DNA of 64,000 bases. Source: Agarilytica sp045430305. GTDB taxonomy: Bacteria; Pseudomonadota; Gammaproteobacteria; Pseudomonadales; Cellvibrionaceae. Shown here piece by piece: positions 18,431-26,316 of the stretch (positions are counted from its first letter, which is position 1; every line of letters starts with the position of its first letter). A program made the position numbers and the translations under genes. The notes below the pieces were generated by a model. The model was not told the DNA's origin. It searched no databases and worked only from the letters and a program-made list of their open reading frames with translations. Where the stretch lies: assembly GCA_045430305.1 (NCBI GenBank), contig JAILXW010000001.1:1426001-1490000 (forward strand), read 5' to 3'.

Positions 18431-18472
18431 GCATTACCTAAACTAAGCATTACCTAAACTAAGCATTAACTA
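18425..18472. repeat. Three 16-bp tandem units overlapping a stop codon
   Basis: AACTAAGCATTACCTA occurs twice exactly (18425-18440 and 18441-18456). A third copy with one change follows (18457-18472). The first unit contains the stop codon of the secreted protein and each later unit brings another TAA. This looks like a slippage product. Confidence 0.85.
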
Positions 18473-18495
18473 AGTAAGTTAAGTACCCTTAAAAC

Positions 18496-18527
18496 AAAAA
18501 AGGCCGTGAAGAAATTCACGGCCTTTT
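18496..18527. terminator. Bidirectional terminator after the secreted protein
   Basis: AGGCCGTGAA and TTCACGGCCT form a 10-bp stem with a GAAA loop, A run before and T run after. It serves the secreted-protein gene on plus and the lipoprotein gene on minus. Confidence 0.88.
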
Positions 18528-18549
18528 TATATTCTAGAACGCTATATTT

Positions 18550-20259
18550 TTAAACGCCGACCCTTGACGGTAAACGCGCTTCACATTCGTCGTTACTAGC
18601 GGGAACACTGGTGTCCATTTCCATCAAACCCATCTCACTGTGCCAGGTTTCAATACCATCGCTGTTATCAAAACGAATGCGTTGGTATTCGACGTTTTCA
18701 TTTGTTTCCATGCCCGCAGGTTTTAATATCGCTTGGTAGGTTGTCTCTAAAAATGTAATCGTAATTAACAAGCTATATGATTCAAGTGACTCAGAGCTTG
18801 CTCCCAGTAAACTCCAAAAGCCTTCCACACGTTCACCACGTGTACTTCCCTCACCGATTGTGCCATCAACGGTACTCGCACCTTCAATAAATTTCACACA
18901 GGCAACAAAGTCACCACTGGCATCACCCGGGCTACCCTGGAAATACCATTCGATTTCTTTGTCATCTAGATCTGAGGGCGCATTCCCCAAGTCTAAATCT
19001 GACACCTTTAGCTCAAAGCCTGCTATTTCGGTAAAAGGGGCTGTGCCCTCAGGCAGCTGTGTCGCTGCGCTTACCTCTTCGACTGTATCGAATTCACTAC
19101 CGCTAAAAGAGTTGTCTGCGAGCGAGGACAAATCCGCGTCATCACCAGACAAGCCAGAAACTAAAGCCTCCACCAAATCTGCATTTTCTAAATCAGAAAA
19201 AAACGATTCTGCATTGTCGATACTTGTGTCTGTTGTTGTTTCATCTAGGGCTTTAATAACCACACTTTCAACCGCTCTTGCAAACCCAACGACTTCTTCT
19301 TCGGTTACGTCCGTCGCGCTACTATCAATAACACTGTTTACAATCGTTACAATATCGTTAGCCACATCAACGACCCTAGCAAACGCATTGAGGGAAGATT
19401 CGCTGCCCATGTCGGCAGGTAGCGTGAATTCGTTATCGCGATATATATCGCGCATTTCCGTTTCCGTAGCATCAAGCACTCTCGCGACCGCGCCGCCGTC
19501 TGCAATCACTTCGTCAAAACTTTGATCATTACCTAACAGTTCTTCCGCCAACGCAGAGTAAAGTGAGCTTGTTGCATCATTCGGCGTTCCGCTTTCTTCC
19601 CCGATTTCATCGTAGGTATCAGTAATTCTATCCGCGAGAACGGAGACCACTTTGTGAACTTTAATTGCAGAATTTAATAATCTTGCGTTAGTCTCGCCGC
19701 CCCCGTTTTGGTTGAGGTAGTCCACATCTAGATCGTCTAAATCAAGCGCTAGCGAAGCCAAAACTTGAGTTTGATTGTCTTCGCCTTCAATATTGGTAAG
19801 CAACGATGTTAGCGGGGAGATTGTTGTTCCCGTCACGACGCCTTCGTCCGGTTCAGTTAAACGTCTGCTCATTTGACCTTCAAAAGGTTCGCCTGTTAAC
19901 ACGTCGTAACCACTGTCTATCCGTATAACAACACCAGCGTAATCAATATTAGTTGTAAGACAATACTGTTGCTGTTCTGCGGTTGCATCTACTGCACAAT
20001 AATCTGTATCTGTGAGCGGATTGTAAGAGAAATATCCATCGTCATCAGTAAATGCATAAGCTTCCCATGCATTCCGAGTGGAATCGTTATTGCTATCTAA
20101 AAACACAGTTGCCCGTGCAAGATACCCGTCAATGACCACACCAGAATATTCCTGCCGAAAATCGCTACTCGAACCATCATCCTGACCGGTACCACCACAT
20201 GCAATTAAAGTACTTACGGCTGAGGCTAGAGCAAGTTTAGGAAAAAAGTGTCGGTTCAT
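18550..20259 (-). CDS. Large exported lipoprotein of unknown function
   Basis: Lipoprotein of 569 residues with lipobox LIAC (Cys21). The start at 20259 is chosen over 20271 because GGAAA lies about 8 bases ahead. The next segment (about 35-90) has a carboxypeptidase-regulatory-like pattern, GYLARATVFLDSNNDS followed by TDDDGYFSY, common in surface lipoproteins of marine gammaproteobacteria. The remainder is acidic, rich in Asp/Glu/Ser, with a long helical stretch in the middle and a beta-rich end. It lies 44 bases downstream of the TraF-like gene on the same strand, so the two outer-envelope proteins are probably co-expressed. Confidence 0.7.
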   Translation of the reverse strand: MNRHFFPKLALASAVSTLIACGGTGQDDGSSSDFRQEYSGVVIDGYLARATVFLDSNNDSTRNAWEAYAFTDDDGYFSYNPLTDTDYCAVDATAEQQQYCLTTNIDYAGVVIRIDSGYDVLTGEPFEGQMSRRLTEPDEGVVTGTTISPLTSLLTNIEGEDNQTQVLASLALDLDDLDVDYLNQNGGGETNARLLNSAIKVHKVVSVLADRITDTYDEIGEESGTPNDATSSLYSALAEELLGNDQSFDEVIADGGAVARVLDATETEMRDIYRDNEFTLPADMGSESSLNAFARVVDVANDIVTIVNSVIDSSATDVTEEEVVGFARAVESVVIKALDETTTDTSIDNAESFFSDLENADLVEALVSGLSGDDADLSSLADNSFSGSEFDTVEEVSAATQLPEGTAPFTEIAGFELKVSDLDLGNAPSDLDDKEIEWYFQGSPGDASGDFVACVKFIEGASTVDGTIGEGSTRGERVEGFWSLLGASSESLESYSLLITITFLETTYQAILKPAGMETNENVEYQRIRFDNSDGIETWHSEMGLMEMDTSVPASNDECEARLPSRVGV

Positions 20260-20303
20260 TTCAATTTCCAAATGTTTACAAATTAAAAATTTCTAATTAG
20301 CTT

Positions 20304-21635
20304 TTAAAAATGTTCCGTGAATGCAAGCGAGAAACCAAACCTTCTTGGCGCACTGTTTCCATCCACTTCGGCACTTTCTGAACTCATTTCAAAATCTAAA
20401 CTCATGGTTTTAAAAAAAGTAAAACCCATTGTATAACTCGATAATTTGGTACCCGCTAGATTCATTTGGTATCCGACACGTGCTGAGGGCACGTAGTAAG
20501 ATACACTTTCGTAACTCATCGCTAGGTTTAACCACTGGTTTTCATAGCCAACGATATCGTCATATTCTGCTAAATCTAACCCGCTGCTCACAAACCATCG
20601 ATCAGACACTTGGAGCATGCCATCAACACGCAGCAATGCATGCTTGGTATGTTTTTCACTGCCCTTTAGTCGACCATCAGCGATAAATGAGCGAGATACT
20701 TCACAACTATTTCGCTCAATCGTATTTTCATCCAAATCATCACAGTTAGTACCAATGTCGCCATATTCAAAAGCGGGTGAATTGATATTGTCGAGCCTTA
20801 CACCCAACTGATACCAGTCAGCATCCCATAACAGCCCCACATCAATACCGATGTTACTGCTAGAGTTTAAATTTTTGTCGTATTCATCTTTGATCACATC
20901 AGAAACTTCTTCGCCATCCAGATCTTCTAAGCGCGTAACTTGTTTACTTAATTCAATCTGATAGAAATTTAGTTTTGCGCCCGCGTATAGCTTACCGGCC
21001 AAAGGAATAAAGCTCGGTACTGGGTCAATTTGCCTGCCGTAACCGACGGTATATTTTGTCTCGATTCCACTTTTTAAATAAATGGAAGTGTCAGTAGTAA
21101 AGGTTTGCAGCGGCTCATTAAAACTCAAAGTATCATCTAATACCGACACACTGGCTTGATACCCCTGGTTCACATCGAAAAATAGCGTGCCCTGTAAGCC
21201 TTCAGAGCGAAAATAAAATGGCGCACCTGGCAAACCAACATTTGCTGAGTTTTTGATATAGCCGTCTTGCCCCATTCGTGCCAATACCGCATTAAAACGA
21301 TCCAGCACCTCATTCACAGGTTCAGTATTTGACTCTGGGGTTTCTATCAGATCGATCAGCTCATCTAAATCATCGGCAAAGTTAGCAACATCACCAATCT
21401 CGACACCGATGCTAATACTAGGAAGGTAACTAAATCGAAAACGCTCATCGGCAGGAACCACCAAAGGCGCCATTGCGGGGTTATACGAGGCAGCATACAA
21501 AGAGAAATGATTTGAACTCGGCCCAGTGGTTAAATTTGGACCGGGGTTGATACCATCAACAGCAAAGCTCACCGCTGAGCAAAACATCATACCGAAAACA
21601 ACTGAAAACCCGAGTGATTTACTATGGATTCGCAC
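20304..21635 (-). CDS. TraF-like outer-membrane beta-barrel protein
   Basis: A 443-residue exported protein. A GTG start is used, with AAAGGAG six bases ahead. Signal peptide about 1-25 (ending SFA). The rest alternates amphipathic strands and Asp/Asn-rich turns and ends in Phe (FTEHF), typical of outer-membrane barrels. The pattern (SLYAASYNPAMAPLVV early, LAGKLYAGAKLNFYQIELSKQ in the middle) resembles the conjugal-transfer TraF_2-like family. No conjugation genes are nearby, so the name reflects homology only. It is upstream of the lipoprotein gene. Confidence 0.65.
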   Translation of the reverse strand: MRIHSKSLGFSVVFGMMFCSAVSFAVDGINPGPNLTTGPSSNHFSLYAASYNPAMAPLVVPADERFRFSYLPSISIGVEIGDVANFADDLDELIDLIETPESNTEPVNEVLDRFNAVLARMGQDGYIKNSANVGLPGAPFYFRSEGLQGTLFFDVNQGYQASVSVLDDTLSFNEPLQTFTTDTSIYLKSGIETKYTVGYGRQIDPVPSFIPLAGKLYAGAKLNFYQIELSKQVTRLEDLDGEEVSDVIKDEYDKNLNSSSNIGIDVGLLWDADWYQLGVRLDNINSPAFEYGDIGTNCDDLDENTIERNSCEVSRSFIADGRLKGSEKHTKHALLRVDGMLQVSDRWFVSSGLDLAEYDDIVGYENQWLNLAMSYESVSYYVPSARVGYQMNLAGTKLSSYTMGFTFFKTMSLDFEMSSESAEVDGNSAPRRFGFSLAFTEHF

Positions 21636-21944
21636 CCAAACTCCTTTGCTTATAAGCTAGTTTCTAATAAAACTAGCTGAGATTCCGCTCAAGGAAAGGG
21701 AAAAGCGCTCCTTAGATGAAATCCGTCTGTCATATTGCAAAATCATACTATTTATCCATGATTTTTCTTTTGTCATTTGTATTTTCGCGCCGAAAATGAC
21801 GTAAAATACGCGGAAATGGTGGGTCACCGCGCTTGGTCAGTGGTGAATATCGCCTACAATTAAGCCATAGTGCCGCTCAGCAATTGAGCAAACAATTCTT
21901 GAGTTCTCCACTAAAGCCAGTTTGAGTCATTTAAGGTCGTAATT
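21636..21944. other. Divergent intergenic region, TraF-like / pentapeptide-cyclase
   Basis: No coding region seen. It must hold both promoters. A GCTCA...TGAGC inverted repeat lies near 21875-21890. No operator or riboswitch is recognised. Confidence 0.5.
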
Positions 21945-23678
21945 TTGGATAAAGCAGCAATCGTCAAAGAACTGAAAAAGGGTTCTGAGTCATGGAACCA
22001 ATGGCGTAAAACACAAGTAAGGGGCGACCTGGACCTAGACGGCGTCACGCTGCTCGATTTTGATCTAGAAAATGCCGACTTATCAAAGCTTTCTCTCAAA
22101 GATGCCACAGTCAAAAACTGCAACTTTCGCGGTGCCGATTTTATTTCCTCAAACTTGGAAGGTGCCGACCTTCAGAACAACGACTTCACCAACGCCAAGT
22201 TAATCGCCGCACGCTTAAACAATGCCAATCTTAGCGGGTCGATTTTAACGAACGCCAATATGCTGACCGCGTCCACACGCAATGCGCGCTTGGAGAACAT
22301 CGACTTTAAAGGCCACGATATTAGCGGCCTAATACTTAAGAATATTTCGCTTGCTGGCAGCAACCTGGAAGGGCAGGAATTGGCACGTATCGACCTCAGT
22401 AACTCGAACTTGGAAGAGGTCAATTTTCAAAACGCCAATTTAAGTAAAACGATTCTGACAAAAGCCAACCTCACCAATGCAAACCTACAGGGTGCCACGC
22501 TCAAAGGCGCTACTTTTAAAGGGGCTGACTTAAACGGCGTTGATCTAAGCAATATGGATTTGCAAAAAGCGGACTTCACCGACGCAAACCTGAGCAACTG
22601 TGACCTACGAGAAGCGAACCTCTCGAAGGCACAACTGGGCAAAGCCAATATCACTGGCGCCAAACTTTGGAAAATTCATACCGGCGGTTGGGTTATCTCG
22701 AACATTGTTTGCCAATACGCCTATTGGGATAAAAACGGCAAAGAAAAAACAACCTATCGCAACCACGAATTCGAACGTATTTTTGCCGAATCTATCGCCA
22801 TCGAACTTCGCTACCCCTATAGACTAACCGCCGCTGAATTGGCCACCCTGCCTATATTTGTGGAACATTTAGAAGCGGTACATTGGGGCATTATTTTGCG
22901 CCTTCGCTCCATAAGCGATGTTGCCGGTGGTGCGTTGGTACAATTTGTTGTCGAAGAAGTAGGCTCGCACAACCCCTCTGAACTAAAAGCGGCCTTGCAA
23001 GCCGAAGCTGACCGTATTCAGCTCGCTCAGCTGGCCTTGCGCACCAACAGTAAACTTCACATACAACTCAAAGAAAAAATTGCTTCGATTAGAGAAGAGT
23101 TCTGGCCCCGCTTGTTAGAATTAGCCGCAGACCATGAAAAAGACCAAGTACGCATGCTAACCGTGGTATTTATGGACCTGAAAAACTTCTCGAAATGGAG
23201 TGACGACGAGCTTTCAGAAAAACTTTCGCTCTTTCGAGGCCTGGTCAAACCCATTCTCAAGAAATATGGTGGCAACTACCCCAACATGGAAGGCGACTCA
23301 CTGCGTATCACCTTCAAAAATGCCTCTGCTGGTCTAAGCTGTGCCTGCATGATGCGCAGTGTACTCTTCGCTGCGGGTTACGAATGCCGTGTAGGTGTGG
23401 AACTTGGCGAGGTTGCAGTGATTCACAATGAAGTAACCGATATTTCTGACCTAGAAGGCGTAGCCGTGAGCATGGCTGCACGCCTCGAAGCGTCAGCAGA
23501 ACCGGGCGAAGTTTTAGCAAGCCACAAAATTCGCCACTACTGTGACCACAAAGATTTATTTGTCTTCACACCCAAGCGCGTCAAATTGAAGAAAAGTATC
23601 GGCGATAAAAAACAAGGGGATAAAATCGATTGTTTTACCGTAGAGCTCGCCAAAGCTGAACAAAGTATGTATTCCTAG
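21945..23678 (+). CDS. Pentapeptide-repeat protein fused to a class III nucleotidyl cyclase domain
   Basis: Three-part protein of 577 residues. Residues 31-243 are a pentapeptide-repeat right-handed beta helix (A(D/N)LXX units). Residues 244-375 form a linking domain of the sort found after pentapeptide repeats in some bacteria. Residues 400-566 form an adenylate/guanylate cyclase-like domain. Aligned by eye, metal-binding Asp are D411 (VVFMDLKNFS) and D451 (MEGDSLRITF), and the transition-state Arg is R513 (SMAARLE). The usual base-selecting Lys/Glu position is Asn447 and the ribose-binding Asn is Ser509. The start is TTG with AAGG upstream. No transmembrane segment, so cytoplasmic. It precedes an HD-GYP-like gene by 156 bases. 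Which nucleotide it makes, if any, cannot be told from sequence. Confidence 0.82.
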   Translation: MDKAAIVKELKKGSESWNQWRKTQVRGDLDLDGVTLLDFDLENADLSKLSLKDATVKNCNFRGADFISSNLEGADLQNNDFTNAKLIAARLNNANLSGSILTNANMLTASTRNARLENIDFKGHDISGLILKNISLAGSNLEGQELARIDLSNSNLEEVNFQNANLSKTILTKANLTNANLQGATLKGATFKGADLNGVDLSNMDLQKADFTDANLSNCDLREANLSKAQLGKANITGAKLWKIHTGGWVISNIVCQYAYWDKNGKEKTTYRNHEFERIFAESIAIELRYPYRLTAAELATLPIFVEHLEAVHWGIILRLRSISDVAGGALVQFVVEEVGSHNPSELKAALQAEADRIQLAQLALRTNSKLHIQLKEKIASIREEFWPRLLELAADHEKDQVRMLTVVFMDLKNFSKWSDDELSEKLSLFRGLVKPILKKYGGNYPNMEGDSLRITFKNASAGLSCACMMRSVLFAAGYECRVGVELGEVAVIHNEVTDISDLEGVAVSMAARLEASAEPGEVLASHKIRHYCDHKDLFVFTPKRVKLKKSIGDKKQGDKIDCFTVELAKAEQSMYS

Positions 23679-23834
23679 CTCGCCCTCTTTTGCAGCCCCC
23701 ACAACCAAGTAAACCCCTTATTCACATTTGGCAATTTAGTCATTTCCTGAAACACTGCTCGCGATCAACTAAACTTATACATTAATACTATAAGAATGTT
23801 GCTTTAAAAACCTTAAAGAATATTTTCGCGACAA

Positions 23835-25151
23835 ATGGATCAAACAAGAGACTTTTACGGCTACCGTTTAGCTGAAGTTAACGAAACAAATCCCGTTACA
23901 GCGGCCTCGCCTATCTACAATGATCAGGGTGTGCTGCTAATGGCTAATGGCAAGCAACTTACCCGCAGCCAGGCAGACGTTATCGCCCAACACAAGCTGA
24001 TCAAACCTTTAGAGCACAGTGTAAACGTCACAAAAAGTCTAGACAGCAACGGCCTGTTCGAACTTATCGAAAAGTTTTCCTCTCAACTACCGGGGCTACA
24101 TGCAGTAGCACACAAAGAATCTGTACGTGAACTACTTAAAAAGAACTGTAAATACTACGCAAAGCATCCGTTGTTGCGTCAAAAGCTCACCGTACTAGCA
24201 AGCCAACTACCCAACATATACTACGGCAGTCTATACAGCGCTGTGGCTGGTGTAGTGTTAGCAGAAGAATTAAAACTCGACGATAAAGAAATTCGCACAA
24301 TCTTTATTGGCGGCCTTATGCACAATGTCGGTTTTTTACACTTAGACCCCGAGCTGACCAAAAACGAAGACCAACTAGAAAAAGATGAAACGATTACGGT
24401 CCAGGCACACCCAGTAATCGCGAAACATTTTCTGGATAACGTGCCAGGCCTTTCAAAAGAAGTTGGAAAAGCAGTATTAGATCACCATGAGCGCACCGAT
24501 GGCACAGGCTACCCAAGACACCGTTTTGGCGTTGACTTAAGCATAACCAGCCAGGTTATCGCTTTTACTGATGAGTTAGTGCGAGCTTACAAGCAATGCG
24601 AACACTACGGCGCGCATGCGCACCCTCTCATGATGCTGATTTTACAGTTCAATAGCAGCATACATTTTGAATCGGTTTATAAAGCGGCGGCTTGCCTGAT
24701 GAAACGCGGGCCAAACCCCGACACCCCACCCAATATTTCACCAAAGGCACAGACATTGGTGGAACAACAAATGCGCATAACAGAAACATTCAACGCCACT
24801 AAAAAACTCGCGTTTGTGCTAATGAAAAACACTCGCACACGCACGACCAAATCCATAGCATCCATGTTAGGCCGCTTGGCGACATCGATTATTAGCGCAG
24901 GTATTACACAAGAGGAATATCGTGAATGGCTAGAAGATCTAGCGCGAAAGCCTGACCCAGAAGAGGCCTTAGAACTACTAAAAAGTAAGATCATGCAAGA
25001 TGAAATTGAAATGCAAATCGAACGATTCAAAAGCATTATGTGGCAAAACATAAAACAAATCCCTAAAGAAGATGACTTGCTTTTAGAGAACTGCATTCGC
25101 TCCTATAACCAAATTGACCGCCTAAAAGTTCGCGAAGAAAGCGTCGCTTAA
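23835..25151 (+). CDS. HD-GYP-like protein with altered metal ligands
   Basis: A 438-residue cytoplasmic protein. Residues about 130-250 follow the HD-GYP pattern of c-di-GMP phosphodiesterases, with H217-H218, DGTGYP (222-227), H192 and D246 present. The HD pair itself is H163-N164 (LMHNVGF for the usual LLHDIGK), and the first His of the domain appears replaced by Tyr/Leu near residue 133. Two metal ligands are therefore missing and the enzyme may be inactive or act as a sensor. The N-terminal 60 residues resemble the DUF3391-like region before HD-GYP domains. The C-terminal 150 residues are helical and unassigned. Confidence 0.8.
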   Translation: MDQTRDFYGYRLAEVNETNPVTAASPIYNDQGVLLMANGKQLTRSQADVIAQHKLIKPLEHSVNVTKSLDSNGLFELIEKFSSQLPGLHAVAHKESVRELLKKNCKYYAKHPLLRQKLTVLASQLPNIYYGSLYSAVAGVVLAEELKLDDKEIRTIFIGGLMHNVGFLHLDPELTKNEDQLEKDETITVQAHPVIAKHFLDNVPGLSKEVGKAVLDHHERTDGTGYPRHRFGVDLSITSQVIAFTDELVRAYKQCEHYGAHAHPLMMLILQFNSSIHFESVYKAAACLMKRGPNPDTPPNISPKAQTLVEQQMRITETFNATKKLAFVLMKNTRTRTTKSIASMLGRLATSIISAGITQEEYREWLEDLARKPDPEEALELLKSKIMQDEIEMQIERFKSIMWQNIKQIPKEDDLLLENCIRSYNQIDRLKVREESVA

Positions 25152-25203
25152 CGCCCACTTTTCTACTTCATGCTAGCAAAAAAGAAACCGAATTTTTTTT
25201 GCG

Positions 25204-25926
25204 TCAAATAAGTTGCGCGCCTTTTTCCATCAAATAGTAAATCAAGATATAGATAGCGATAGATAGTACCAACCAAGCAGCACCAATCCAGGCAAACAGC
25301 AAAGGTGCCAGCATCATGGTAGACATTAAAGATTCTTGATAATAAAAAAACCACTGGTGATCTTTGGGAAAGACCCAGATATGCAAGGTATTGAAAATAT
25401 TTTCAGCGCCAAACATTACCAACACCAGAAATAAAAATAGAAGCAAAGCCCCTAAACCCACAAGCTGATGTTTTATTTTAGGTAAACGCCCCTGTGTTTT
25501 ATAAAAGTAAACGGTTGCTCCTGACCAAGCAATCAACACACCCCCAACTACGACAATCATCAGATCGAGTAATTTAGCCACATCATTTAAATGCACAACC
25601 TCTGGCTCTCGTAAGAGTTTCTGCTGCCCCTGACTTGTAGGTGTGAGGTAAGTAATCTCCTCCAGCCCTTGCCCACTGCGGTGTACCGCAACATTAATTT
25701 CATGAAAGATGTCAACGCGTTGCTGCCTTGTGGTCTCCGCAAAGCCGGGTTTAAACCTGTTTTTGGGGCCATAGCTCTCTATACCCTCTTTAAGGCCACC
25801 ATAGTCATGCCAAACACCATAAAAGAAGTCGAACTTTGCCAAAACCGCCCACGCCAGCGCCAGCGCCACAAAAAATGTGAGCACACCGTATACAGCGCTA
25901 TACGCTACTTTTACTCGTTTATTCAT
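25204..25926 (-). CDS. DUF1461-like integral membrane protein
   Basis: A 240-residue protein. Topology is one N-terminal helix, a long extracytoplasmic segment (about 35-115), then about four helices. The late segment GAENIFNTLHIWVFPKDHQW resembles the TIGR01906/DUF1461 pattern, but the match is by eye. AGGAAAA is ahead of the ATG. Convergent with the HD-GYP-like gene and divergent from narK. Function unknown. Confidence 0.6.
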   Translation of the reverse strand: MNKRVKVAYSAVYGVLTFFVALALAWAVLAKFDFFYGVWHDYGGLKEGIESYGPKNRFKPGFAETTRQQRVDIFHEINVAVHRSGQGLEEITYLTPTSQGQQKLLREPEVVHLNDVAKLLDLMIVVVGGVLIAWSGATVYFYKTQGRLPKIKHQLVGLGALLLFLFLVLVMFGAENIFNTLHIWVFPKDHQWFFYYQESLMSTMMLAPLLFAWIGAAWLVLSIAIYILIYYLMEKGAQLI

Positions 25927-26054
25927 TGAAACCCGCTTTTCCTAGAGGCCTTAATGTTCGTTCAACTGTGACCGGCCGTTACCCAGCTCGCAATATTAGC
26001 ATTTCAGCAAAACCGACCGAAAAGATATACATGTAAAACCCGCACACCATATTG

Positions 26055-26090
26055 GATGCATCTTGGTGCATATTTGGCAATATTGCACCA
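26055..26090 (+). promoter_or_regulatory. NtrC-like sites upstream of narK
   Basis: TGGTGCA (26064-26070) and TGCACCA (26084-26090) are perfect inverted arms around 13 bases. They are the half sites of the NtrC consensus GCACCA-N3-TGGTGC. The 15-mer ending at 26069 matches 9 of 12 specified bases. They lie about 90-120 bases upstream of the sigma-54 element, the usual enhancer distance. Confidence 0.55.
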
Positions 26091-26175
26091 CTAGCGCCCC
26101 TCAAAAAGCGCAGTCTTAACAAACAGAATCATCCAAGAGCACTATTTTAGCCAGTTTGCACCAAAAGTTGATTCT

Positions 26176-26191
26176 GGGTACGGTAATTGCT
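26176..26191 (+). promoter_or_regulatory. Sigma-54 promoter of narK
   Basis: GGGTACGGTAATTGCT fits the -24/-12 consensus TGGCACG-N4-TTGCT, with GG and GC separated by the required 10 bases and only the first base and one C altered. Spacing to narK is about 125 bases. Confidence 0.7.
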
Positions 26192-26316
26192 CTTACCCTA
26201 TTGTCTATCGCACAAAAACTGGGCGATTACGCACCAACGTTAACATTAGCTAATTACTTTTTGGTGAAACGCTTGAAGTCAGACACTCGCGTTTCGTTTT
26301 CATAATAGGATTTTGT

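Larger units (their letters stand above)
25927..26316. other. narK upstream region
   Basis: Gene-free. It contains a sigma-54 type -24/-12 element (26176-26191) and GCACCA / TGGTGC half sites further upstream. The inferred transcript start, near 26202, leaves a leader of about 115 bases. Confidence 0.6.

Noticed and set aside
21945..25151. Pycsar or CBASS anti-phage operon
   Set aside because: A cyclase domain is present, but there is no adjacent effector, E1/E2/JAB protein or transmembrane partner.
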